NCBI GenBank assembly: GCA_030062745.1
Contig: CP099847.1
Location: 25,158,923 to 25,222,922, forward strand
Origin: Capitulum mitella
Lineage: Eukaryota; Arthropoda; Thecostraca; Pollicipedomorpha; Pollicipedidae
Length of the DNA: 64,000 nucleotides
Direction of reading: 5' to 3'
A program made the translations under genes and the position numbers. The notes under the pieces are model-generated. The model searched no databases and was not told the origin of the DNA. It saw only the letters and a program-made list of their open reading frames with translations. Below are positions 30,263 to 42,300 of the stretch, one piece after another. Within the stretch, counting starts at the first letter, position 1. Every line of letters begins with the position of its first letter.

Positions 30263-32955
30263 CAGGATGGACCGGAACGCGACCAGCAGGCGCCAAGGAC
30301 TTGCAGTGCTCCGGGCGGTGTGACGAGATTGTGAAGAGGCACCGTGACGTGCATTTTCTGCTACGGTCACCCGCTGCGCAGTGCCGGCAGAAGTGCAGGT
30401 ACTCAGCCGCGATTACCTCTGCTCTGTGTTGATGGCTTTGGACGTGGTCTGCCGCTGTTCCAGTCCGAGTTTCCGAGCCATGCGGGATTGGAGGCATCTG
30501 GGGCGACCATAGACGGTTCTTTATAAAAAGTTGCACGAGCGGAAACTCTCAACACAGATGTCTTACTTGTTTACCGTGACTTGTCACTCGGTTGCGGTGT
30601 TTCTAATGACTAAGTTTGCACGAGGGAATGGTGGGCTTACCGGATTTCTTCACAAACTGATGGCATGTTTTAACCTGGAAAAGGTCATAATGAACTTACT
30701 CGTCCTGCAGAGCTATTTCTCTTTGGATTGCAAAGAACTTTATTGAACGATTGCATAAACTCAGATCATGACTATACGCAAAGTAGCAGCATATTGTACT
30801 CTTTCCTGGCAAGACGTATGTTTGTTGCATGTATGTATGTATAATGTTTCGGAAAACATTCAGCAAAATACCGCAACGCCAAACATGAAACATGCCGATG
30901 TACGTACATCATTTATACGTCATGAGTGCATCAAACAGCCATGTGTGGCCGTTCGGCTTTTACTCAAGGATGAACTGAGAGTTAATATTAATCCATGGTA
31001 TGTAAGCTATGTTTTATGTGATAAAAAATTGATTAAGATTTGTGTTTCAACCCTCGAGGAATTTCGCAGGTTTTCTTTATTTTTCTCACCCATTTTCATC
31101 TCTGTTTCTTCCTCCCGCAACACGTCTCTGAAGTTACCAGAATGTTAGTCTGCTGTCTGAGCTATCTTTAGCCATCGTTTTACCAGCGCAAATATTCACC
31201 TGCATGACATTCGAAGTTCCTGAATGTAACCTTGCTAAATGCCTGCCCTTCCGTTCAGACCCAAAACTAGCGATATGTTCACGAGTGAGAGCGTCTTCGA
31301 CCGCTGTTGACCTATTGTTCCGGATTCCTGCGAGAGCAGGCATACATTATGCATGAGGCAGGTCACCACAGATCATGTGGGGAGGCGGTTGGGCTACTTT
31401 GCGGACCGACTGGTGTGTTGTCCAGAGCTGAGCGGTTACAGAAAATTGACACTCGGCCACGAGTGGCAGTTCTGTCGATCGGCCACTCAGCCACGAGGAC
31501 GAACATCGCACAGCAGAGGGACCGGAACCCGATAGTGTAGCTTCAATCATTCATTGTATGAAGCGGGTGAATGGCGTACTTGACCGAGTCGTTTGGAGGC
31601 AGACATCGACGCTTGTTTATTTACAGAGGATTGATAGTAATGGCTTGTCGCTAGCCAGCCGCCAATAGTGGGATGGAAAGTCACAATTAACATCTCATGC
31701 CTTCCTGGTTCAAAACATGTGCTCTGCTGCTCCACTGAAGAAAGCACCATGTAAGCGGCCAGACGACTGACTGACGCCCGACGAGACGCACGACTTGACA
31801 CAAGACTTCGAACACCTCAGACCAAGAGGCTGTGTGTCCTCACCCACAAACAAACACACAAACAAACGAGCTAAGCGGCGTCAGGGTTCAATTCATACTC
31901 TTTTTACCAGGATCCGCGGCAACGGTGCTGTCCAATAGAAAAATGCTAAATAAGAAACAGAGTTTCAGCGTTTCCTGAGAGGCCATGCGTGGGTATGCAA
32001 TAGATCAAGGACAATGTCATGACTCAATCTGGTGTTACCTGGTTTGACCTCAAATCAGTGTCAGCTGTTGCATAAATATGTGCGACAAGACCACGAAGTC
32101 ATGACACATTCCGTTATTTTGAAGTATTTTCATCGATGGTCATACTCTCAAGAGTACTCACATACCCTCCCAATACAGTCTGGTATTGTGGATCCCGACC
32201 CAAGACATCCCTTCTGGTGCCTAGATCGACAAAATACAACTCCCAGGACTGCCAGTAATCGTCAGAATAAATACGCCTAAATAAACACGCAGCTGCAGAT
32301 GTTCCAAGAGCTCCGAGGTGGTGACCATCGTCACTGGATACCAGAATAAAGCGTTTCAACTGAGAATACAAAACCTTGATAAGGATGTTCCTGAATGAAA
32401 TTAATACAAAAGCAGACACATACACTGCGTATATGTGTCCATGTGTGTATTGCGAGCAGGCACCTATGGGGATGGAGCAAAAATTGGCTGGAGAGCGCCA
32501 AATCATAGTGTTCCTGTAAGGTCCATCTTACGTCAAATATCCGGGGGGACAAGCATCACAGCATGCAGAACGACGCCCTTGTTTTTGACTGCCGTGTGGT
32601 GTGTTGTCCTGCAGGCTACCAACATTACCGCCATTAACATTGCACTATTACACTGTTCATGCATAGCTTACACATAGCTACATAGCTTCGTCCAGCCTCT
32701 GTCTGTCTTAGTCCAGTCCCCATCACGTGCCAAGATGGCTGGCTAAGAGGGCAGCTTCCTCCAAACTGGAACTGAACAAGTGCCGGCCCCAGCCGCTGGT
32801 GCACTGGCCGAGGGCGTGACTGGCGTCCTTGCCCTCCGTCTCGCCAGTTGGAACTTAGCCACGGTGTCATCGGCTCTCAAAGAACCTATACGCACAGCGC
32901 TGACGCCCATATCCGACATGCATGCACATAAATTCCTTGCATGTCTCGATGAGCA
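30263..32955. other. Intergenic stretch, nothing recognised
   Basis: Only short ORFs without domain features. A CCAAGATGGCTGG at 32730-32742 resembles a YY1-type site, and an ORF at 32780-33022 (+) begins MPAPAAGALAEG, but neither has supporting context. No RNA gene or bounded repeat seen. Confidence 0.5.
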
Positions 32956-32961
32956 TTTATT
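32956..32961 (-). terminator. Probable dixin polyadenylation signal
   Basis: TTTATT on + is AATAAA on the minus strand, about 355 bases beyond the dixin stop codon at 33315-33317. It is the first canonical hexamer noticed downstream of that stop, and would give a 3'UTR of about 370-390 bases. Confidence 0.45.
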
Positions 32962-33314
32962 AAAACAACGAACCGAGCTTATCAGACACTGGATATGTGT
33001 CCTCACAAACAAAATTCCATGAGTATATAACAAGAGCTGATACCGATGCACGTCGTCTGTTCAATGCGTTTCCTGGAAAAACAGGAAGTAGTCTTCTTTT
33101 CCGCCACTCCGCGACAATATCAACGCATTTCTTTTAAACTTATCTCCAAAACATATTGGCTAAGCTAGGCCGTCTTTGGTTTTGCAGCAATACAGAGCGC
33201 AGTACGCAACACTTCAACCGGAAGGATAGTACCCCGGTTTTACGCACTGTTCGAATTAGCCCCTGCGACGGTTGTACGAAAGGTGCGTAACATACAACCG
33301 TAACTCATGGTTGT

Positions 33315-33392
33315 TCAGGCACCATGATCCTCCACCACCCAAGAAATAAGTTTTCCGTCAAAGCCTGGCAGTATCTCCTCATCGTTGGATAT
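33315..33392 (-). CDS. DIXDC1: Dixin exon 12: end of DIX domain and stop
   Basis: The acceptor caccattccag is followed by 25 codons, [20 protein letters not shown] then EDHGA, and TGA (33315-33317). It matches the last strand of DIX domains in vertebrate dixin ([20 protein letters not shown]). It is entered in phase 0, as the previous exon requires. Confidence 0.93.
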   Translation of the reverse strand: MSNDEEILPGFDGKLISWVVEDHGA

Positions 33393-36300
33393 CTGGAATG
33401 GTGGGAAACAAGTTAAGCCTTTGTTATTGTTGAGGGTCTACAGCAAGAATATGAGTAAAGTTCTGTGATTTACTTTCTTGCTGGCATTGCTGGAAATTTC
33501 AGAGAATCACGGGGTGGGGGGAGCACAAAGGATTTCAGACCGTTCCTTTCTAGTCATTGCTACGGGCCTAATGTTAAAATCCCTGAACACTGGGAAGGCC
33601 CCCCCCCCAAGTATTCAGACCTCCCGGATCTCCCCAGGTTCCCCCTCCCCCTCCCGGGGTCGACAGCCACGCGTGCTTTTACTCATCGATCAGCAGAGAG
33701 ATTGACACATTATAAACGAGATGGCTACTTCATACAAACTTATCGGGCTTACTTTTCAGTAGTAATTTAAGTAAGCTATTGTTTTTTTATACAAAAGCGC
33801 AGATGCCAAAAATGTTACTCACGATAGCGACAGCGACATACAGCCAGTTCATGACAGATCCAATGGGATGAAATAAGACGTCATCACAAATGTTAAAACA
33901 TAGCCGGGCCCAGATGGTTTTGCGTTTTTGTATCACGCAGGAGTGACCGTAAAATTCAAAGGGTACGTCATAGAATGTCTTTAAAATGTCTTAATAATGT
34001 AGCGATACTGACGTCGACAAGAACACGTTCTGAGTGCGACAAACGGCGTCTCCAAGATCCGTGCATGTCGCAGTCAAATGTGCACAGGCCTTCGTCACCC
34101 GTTTCGGGTACAGGCGACAGACCTAGTTCGAATCATAGCATGGCTTCAGAAAGCAGACTTGAGCTGTTTAAGCGTGCAAGGTGCTCCCAGTACAACATTT
34201 TGACATGGATACTGGAATCGAAACTCCGTTCCGTACCTCCTCCAACCTAAGTGGCTTGATTTTGGCACCACAAGTTCTGCGTTTCAGTTCAGTTCACCCA
34301 TGGGTCATGTCACGCATAACTAAGTCGGAATGCAAACACAAACAAGTAGCGGGAGCAGCCCAAGACACTGCAAAATGAAGCCACTGGATTCCGTGATCCC
34401 CAATCTTTTTCAACCAAAAGCTCAAGACCAAAGGCGACACTACTGACCTCTTCCTTCACCATGCCAAACTCGGGATCCATGCTCTTAAAGTGGAACCGGT
34501 AGTTGCCGGGCCTGTCGAAAATTTGCTTGAAGTCACGGAGAGTGATTTCCCCGAGCTGCTTCGGTATCGACGACAGGAACGGCGTCAGCGTCTTCTCTGT
34601 GTAGTAGACCACCTGGCGACGGCGGGAACATGTCGTCCAAAGGTATCATCTCTGAGGAAAGTCTGCCTCCACGGAGAGACGTCCCGAAGCTTTATCGACG
34701 GCCCCACAGAGCCGTGATTACGTTGTTGGCTGCCTGCCAGCTATCGACCCACGGCAAACAGAGATGACGATTTTGTTCGCCGAGCATTGCTGACCATGTG
34801 GCATTTGCTTGCAGGGTGCAAACACAGTGAAATTGAACCTGCCAGTCTCATGAACATGTTCAAATAGCATCACGTCGTTTTACCACATTTTTAAACATTC
34901 AGATTCTTTTTAACAACAAGGCATGATGCTGCAAGAAAACAGTTTTGTGGAAATCCTACCAGTGGTCCCGCTTTGTCTAGCGTTTCCGCACAAACGCTGC
35001 CAGTAATATCATGAAGATATGTGTAATACAACCGTCAAGCCCATTCACGGTACACTGGAATGCGACACGCACGCACTATCCTCAAATAAGCGACTCATCC
35101 ACAATGGAAGCTGCAGCACTCGAGCCCACACACCTATGCCTCGGAGGCCAGACTCACCGCCTGCTCGGACCACGGCCACCGTCTGCCGGCTGTGCGTACC
35201 TTGGTGAAGGCGTGCTGGCCCTGCAGGCTGGTGATGGGCGCGCGCTTGTTGGGCGAGCTGGTCTCCGGCACCTCCTGGTGCCTGCCGCTCTCGGCGGCCG
35301 CCAGCCGGTCCAACACCACGGCCACACACTGCTCCAGCGTGTCCAGCGTGTGGTGGTTTGGGTCCGACTCCCTGCCGGCGGCACCTCCGGTCAGCACCGT
35401 ACTTCCGGTCAGCACGGCACCCTTAGTCAGCACGGTACTTCCGGTCAGCATGGCGTCTCCGGTCAGCACGGTACGCACTGTCGGCGTCGTGTGGGGAGGG
35501 GGGGGGCTAAATCCGGGACCGGAGCTGGGGTAAATGGTAATGAGCCACGCCCCACCGGGTTACTATGTATTCATTATCTCCTGAATTAGAACACTTTGTG
35601 TCATAATTAAAAACGGAAGCCTGTAGGTTCATGCGTGCTGAGCATATTTTTACGTGCTACAATACAAAAACAAATGCTTGCAAAAAACAAAGCTAAAAAA
35701 GCATTGACCCTCTGACGAGAATCATCGAGGACCTTTGCTGAGGGCTAGCGACTGGCGCTGTAAGCAACGTGGCAAATATCGGTACCTGAAGTTGGCTCGC
35801 AGACTAGAGATGGCGTCCCTCAGGATCTGCATCTCTTCTCTGCCGGAGTTTCGCGCTCGTGTCATGGGCGACAGTGGCGCCACCTTTCCGTTGATAGAAG
35901 GCTGAAACGACACAGAGGAGACATTTTGATAAAATCTGGTACGGATGACAGTCGGTATCTGCGTCGCAGATATACCAAGGCGAAGGTCGTATTCGTTGTC
36001 AGAAAAGACAAATGAGTGTATATGTTTAGCAGATAAGAGGTAAGCGTGATTGAAAAGATCATGCGCGGCATCTCACGGCAACAGATGATGAAAATCAGGG
36101 GCGTCAGTTTCTGTAAATGATTGGGTGGGCCGAGCCGTGGGCCCGACAACCTAGCCTTTCCCCAAATGTGGGTTTCTCAACGAATTAAACCCACTCTATT
36201 TTGATCAATGGATTTTTTTACCATTTTTCACGTAAAAAATTGCGTATATCCCATGTTAATAGGCGTATATGTGTACATATTTACATAAAGAAGATAAAAA

Positions 36301-39300
36301 GATAGAAAGATACATCACTTTATACCTTATTCTACATTTTCTGCCTATCCTATCTGTTGTGGCCGTTTATTTCATTATTTTCGCCCAATGACCTTGAAAA
36401 CTGGCAGAAAATATTGGAGGGGCACAAACCAACATTGGAGGGGCTCAGATCAACAATATTTCTTTTTGTCTCTCTATACGCTTAATTTACAGGCAATGTA
36501 CCAATCACAGTTTTACAGTCCATACGGCATCCAATAATTCCCGGCATCAGCGTCCCGGTCAGTGTCAGTCTGACGGGCGATATCAGCGTACAGCGCACCA
36601 GGCCCCGGCCGCCAAGTCAGGTCTCCTCACTGACCCGCACGTTGGAGCTGGCCAGGGCCTTGATGGCGTCGTCGAACTGGCTCTGCTGGACGTGCAGCGC
36701 CTTGTCCTTGTCGGCCAGCTGGCGGCGTAGTTCCTGCAGCTCGCGCTCCTGCGCGCTCAGCCGCGCTCCCAGCTCGCTCTGGCGGACACGTGGACAACGC
36801 CCAGGTCAAGTCACGGATGGCGCGAACTCGGGGGGGGGGGGTCGGGTCAGAACACTCTGGTGAACAGCAGCGCCCAGATCGGATCAGTCAAGGTGAGGAC
36901 TTGTCAGGTCAGGACGCGCTGGTGGACAGAGGAGCTTAGGTGACGTCAGGACACCAGGGAACGGCAGCGTTTGGAGCAAGTCACTTGCCGGCGGGGTCAG
37001 CGTTCAGATCGTCAGTGAGTAAATAACATCGATAAGTCACTATCTGTCACGCAACAATGGCGTCCAGCAACGATAAAAGGCCCGTCGAACGTCCCATGGA
37101 AATCAATGTACTGTTCAGAAAAGGCATTTCAGATACATTGGGCAAGCACATAGCAGGTGGAAATACCATAAGTCGAACCACACAAGCCGGAGCGGACATA
37201 CATTTTTGGACGCAAACCGCAATGTGTGAAACTGCTTCCGCGAGTATGCAAACCGTCGTGCCACATTATAAAACTGTTCACCTTTTCTGGTAGGAAGCCG
37301 TTCCGGCTGAAGACGTTCCGAGAGCCTGTCTTTACATCTTCGATCCTGCTGTCGGTTTCATTGAGCAACGTCTGCACAACAAAAATAGGCTAACTCAGTC
37401 AAACGACGGAGATTTTGACTTTCCATAGCGAGCAAGGACAGACTTAATACCAATAGACTGACTTGAGAAAATACAGCAGCATGTGTGCTTTGACAGCAAA
37501 TAAATATCATTAAAGTATCAGTGCATTAGTCTTAGACAAAACAGCCCCCGTGGAAATCAAAGCTCGCGAACACATTCAGTAAAAGCAAGTGTGCAACACT
37601 CACCTGTTTGGCCTTGTTGAGATCGGCCTGGAGGAGGTTGCACTTTTCCGAGGTGTTCTGCAGCCGTGACTTGAGGAAGACGAACTCGTCGGCCGTGTTG
37701 GTGCCCCGGCAGTCGGAGCCCTCCTGGTGGCCGTTCAGCAGCTGCGGACACGACAGCGACACGTCCGCTCACTCCGTCGGGCTTCCGCTTACCCACGCAC
37801 CCCCGACAGACAGGCATAAGTGGTGCCGTGAGACGTTGTGCTGAGTTCGTGATCCCGTGGTGCACGGCCCGCGGCGCTGTGTGCGTACGCCCATGCTTTC
37901 CGGGAACGACGTGAGGAGGGAGTGGGTGGGGTGAAAGGGTCGTCATACACCTCCCAGCAAGAACACTGCTCTTCCCGTATTTTAACGGAGATTCTTCACC
38001 GACGGGTATGACCCAAAAGCCAACCGTCGTGTGACAGCGGCAATACTTGCGAAGGCTCGCTACAAGCCACAGTTCCTCTGACGCAATGCGGACGTCGCTT
38101 CAAACGATTCGTCTCTACTCAACCGTGGCTCGATGGCTTCACACCGCCCCCACGACGATCACCATTCGCCCGCGCCACCACCACGGAGGAACGTCACAGA
38201 TCCGCACCACGCCCCAGCCGCGTCCCGAGCTCACATCGAACCGCACTCGCTTCCTCTTGGCGCCGAGCCGCGAGCTTAGTCGGAGGAAACCGTTGAACTT
38301 TCCCCGGACAAGCCTCATCACCAGGCGCGCGTCGCCGCCCTCCATGGCCGCGCCGCCGCCGCGCGACGACATCGCCACCGCCACCGCCGCCGCCGCCGCC
38401 GCCTGCCTGCACTGGCCGCCGCCGAAGCTCGCGGCCGACGCGTCGAATCTGGGCCGTCGGCTTTCCTCGGCCTCCGGCGGCGGCCGGTCACGCGATGCAG
38501 ATTCCCAGCGGCGGCGGCGCGCGCTGCCGGCCGCGAAAGTGGGCGTACGCGGCGGCCGCCGGCTCGCCGATCACCGTCACACGGCAGAGCCACGGGGTGG
38601 CCGAGGATCAGCTGGAGGACGCCGCTGCTGTGGACTTCCGTGCTCTCCTGTCGGTGCCGATGGGCTTTTCACGCGGGTGGAAACGAGCAGGAGCGGATTC
38701 TGACAAGGGTAATCGCCTCAGTGAAAGCGCGTTCACGTAGCAAAATACGAAATTGTCCGGCTAAATGCTCCCGATGTCCGACTGCTTCACGCAGGTGAAC
38801 ATGCCCCCGGGAAGTTTGGTTTCTCACGCGCGCCGACAACTCGGAGACCCCGCAGCGGGTTCCCAGAGATAATCACCAGCGGATGGAGCTTTCCCAGGGT
38901 ACAATGACGAACAAAGGGAAGTCATTCTGTCGCTGTAGTAAATATTGGGGGCTATTTCTAGGTGGGCCGTTAGAGACTTTAATACCATTATTACTGGGGC
39001 CGATGCATGTTTGTAAGACCCGAGCACACGAGTTCACCAGGAACGCAAAATTAATGAGGTTTACAGAAAGTATAGGTTCGGTAGAAACGGCAAACTAACC
39101 GTTTACAAAGAGCATAAGTGGCACCACATTGTTGACTTGCAGACCACAAGGATTATCGCAAAATGAGTTTGCAAGTCAAATGGCAAAAAACCTGATGATT
39201 TGTCTTAAACGATTTTTTTCTGCAAAAAGTATTGAGAGGTCTTTTTCTCTTCGGCTTTGTTTTGTTCCTATCCATCGTTTTACCGTTGTCAGACACGCGA

Positions 39301-42300
39301 GCCGGTGTTTTGCGCGCGAACGTCGGATCACGCCGAGCCGTCAGTCGGATCGAGCGGATCACGCGGCGCGGCTGATTTCTACCTCTGTCCGCAGCAGATG
39401 GGCGCCGCTGATGGATGGGGTGAGAAACCTCGGGCGTTCGGCGCCGGCCGGCCGGAGCCGGCAGCTGCGCGCCCGGCGAGGTGAGAGACCCCATCTCGGC
39501 GGGGCCGGTCAACAAGAGGCGGCAGTAACCGGCCGGCGCAGCTGTCCGCCGCCGCCGCCGCCGCAGCCGCGCCCTGCAGAACGCGGCCACCGCGGCGCGC
39601 CGGCTCGTTTCCCTGTGACTTCGGTTTTCCCACGGCGTCCGACCGCCATCAGAGCTGGACGCCGCCAGTCCTTCACCCCGGAAACGAGAGCCGCTGACGG
39701 GCGCGCGCGACGCGTCGCCACAGCCGGCCGGAACACCGGACGGTTTTTCGACCGGCCGCGCCAGGCTGGCCGCGACGGCTGCCTTGACAGTGTCGCCGCC
39801 AGTATGTCCGGAGCTGGACCGGCGGATCGTCTCAGCGCTGTTTACCGCTCGGCCTTGTCACGGCCCGGCGCGTCGTGGAGTTGAATGACGTCGTAAAAAT
39901 CCTCCAGCACCGTCTGTTTAGGTACTTAGGCAACTCTGTCTCCGCACTTAGGCAGTTCTGTCTCCGGAAACATGCCGCTGGCGGGGTCAGGGCCCGTGAA
40001 ACAGGCTGGGCTTAGCCTGGGGCCAGTGCCAATGCAGCTCACTTGAAGATACTCGGTCCAAATTTGCCACACAGCTGATCTTCCCAAATACATGACAGAG
40101 ACTTTTATAATGCAGCATCGTGTTTCATCTGATACGAGGGAATTCAGCTATTTTGCAATAGCCAGTGGATTCATATTGGTGGATGAACCAGTGGCTTATT
40201 CAGGCTAAACTACCAAAACCTGCTCGCGGGACACTTCTATATATCACAAGCTCGGTTGCTGTCTTTGTTACCTTTTGTAACCTATACTGAATGCTTCGTT
40301 GCAGCAATGCTAAAAAAGGAGGACGCGAAGCGTAGGGCTGAATGAGCAACTTATCCACAGCTTGCAAAATTTGGAATGAGTCCCATCGAGTGACAGGGAA
40401 AAAACAGACTGAAAATGACTTTTGGCCTCCCTTTCCGCCACCATGAAAACGCCCCGTTGTTTATGATTCTTAAACTGTAAGGGTAACTAGTAATTATCCT
40501 ACAACGTAGTGGCATGACGGAATACAAGTGACTTTACTACAAAACCGTCGTTGTTTTCTTGGGCAAAGGAACTGAAGGAAACGCCTTGGGAAGAGCTTCA
40601 TTGCGTTATATCTGGATGCGAGGCGTACTTTGTTCAATAAAATGTGTTCTAAATTGCGTGTGCACATTGCAAACATCTCTTCACATGCAATGACACGTCA
40701 CCAAACCCACGCACAAACCAACAGGCAAGTGAGTCTGTTAGACAAAGCATCTTATTCTACCGCTGGGTAGCCATGCAGGGAGGTGCTGCGGCCGCTCACC
40801 GGCCGGCGGCCGCCGCAGGACCCGGGCGGAGCCGTCAGGCGGTACGGCCGGCGCCGCGCGGCCCCAAGAGACCGCACACCACCGGCCCCGCCCGACGTCC
40901 CGCCGGCGTTCCGCGGCGCCGGCCGGCGCGCGCCTGCCGCACAGGCCGGGCCAGAGTGCAGAAGCCAGTACGTACGCTCACCAGCTCCTGCAGCGCCACC
41001 AGCTGGCGGCGCGCGCGGCCCAGTTCCTCCAGCAGGGCGTCGTACGAGAGCGGCTCGGGCGGCGGCGGCGGCGCGCCGAGCACGCGGCCGGCGCCGCCGG
41101 CGGCCGGCCGGGCCCAGCCCTCGAGCTGGACGGAGCGGCGCAGCGCCGAGTGGCGCCACAGCTCGGCCGGCGGCGGCCCGGCCGGCTCGGGCCGCGCCCA
41201 TGAGTCGGAGCGGCGCGCCGGCGTGCCGCGCAGCCACTCGGCCACGGCTTCCTCCCGGCTGCGCGCGATCGACGTGGTCGGCGAGCCGTGGCTGGAGGAG
41301 CCCTCCACCTCGCCGCGGCTGCCCAGGCTGCGCTCCTCCGGGTCGTCGCCGGGCTTGGCGCCGCCGCCGCCGCCGCCGGGCGCGCTCGGGGCCGTGCGCG
41401 GCCGGCTGTCCGGGGTCTTGGGCAGCATGCGCCGCCCGCTCATCCGGTGGATCGTGTTGTATCTGTGACGGGAGGGACGGGAGGTCAGGGTAAACTCTAC
41501 CTGTCTGAACTGTTCATTCCGATATAGCGAATCCAATCGGGAGGGAACATTTCGTTAACCTAACCATTGAATTCCGTCATCGAATAAGTAAAGATGATTC
41601 ACCTGTGGTGCTTAGGAAACGCCTCAGGATACAGAAGCACCAGCAGTACAGACACACCGCTAGTACAATCACGGACACCTACGACTCGAGCCCTCGCACC
41701 CACCTGAACTCGCCGCTGGTGTTGGGCGAACTGGTGCCCGTGCTGTGCGTGGTAAGACTCTCCCAGAAGTCGAGCGCCGCCGGCCGGATGCCGTTGCGCG
41801 GCAGACTGCTGAAGCCGTCGGCGACCTCGCGGCCGTCGGTCTGCGTCGTGCGCGACAGTTCGGCGCCCAGGGAGGCGGGGCCATCGGCGGCGCGCGCCGG
41901 CCGCGCCCGCGGCACGTCGTAGATGCCCTCGGCGTCGACCGCGGCCGGCGCCGGCGCCGGCCGCGGCCGTTCGCCGCCGTAACTGGCGAAGCTGTTGCTG
42001 CGCGGCAGGTTCTCGTAGAGCGGCGGCCCGGGCAGGCCCCACTGGCGGCGGCCGCGCCGCTCGGCAGGCCGCTCCGGCGCCGGCTCGTCGCCGTCGACGC
42101 GACTCTCCGGGTCAGCGCCCGGCCCACTGGTGGCCGGCCACGCTCGGGAAGCGGCGCAGCGGCGCCACCGACAGAGCGCCGTCCAAGCAGGTGCCCGATC
42201 GACTTGCGGTTGCCGGGCACGTTCAGGTTGGGCGTGGTCACGCAGACGGAAAGAGGCGCCGCGCGCCGCGCCGGCCCGCTCGGCGTGCCCGGCGCGCTGG

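Larger units (their letters stand above)
37742..40981 (-). other. Dixin intron with two CpG islands
   Basis: The 3.2 kb intron contains CpG-dense blocks at 38190-38660 and 39330-39880 (described separately). The rest (38760-39320 and 39900-40760) is AT-richer with only short ORFs and no recognised element. Confidence 0.6.

Noticed and set aside
29724-30536. A 270-codon minus-strand ORF and similar + strand ORFs
   Set aside because: They are the minisatellite read in frames that stay open because its unit is 39 bases; several frames on both strands are equally open.
38047-38703. A 218-codon + strand ORF
   Set aside because: Low-complexity Arg/Pro/Ala peptide over a CpG island, opposite to a dixin intron, with no domain or splice logic.
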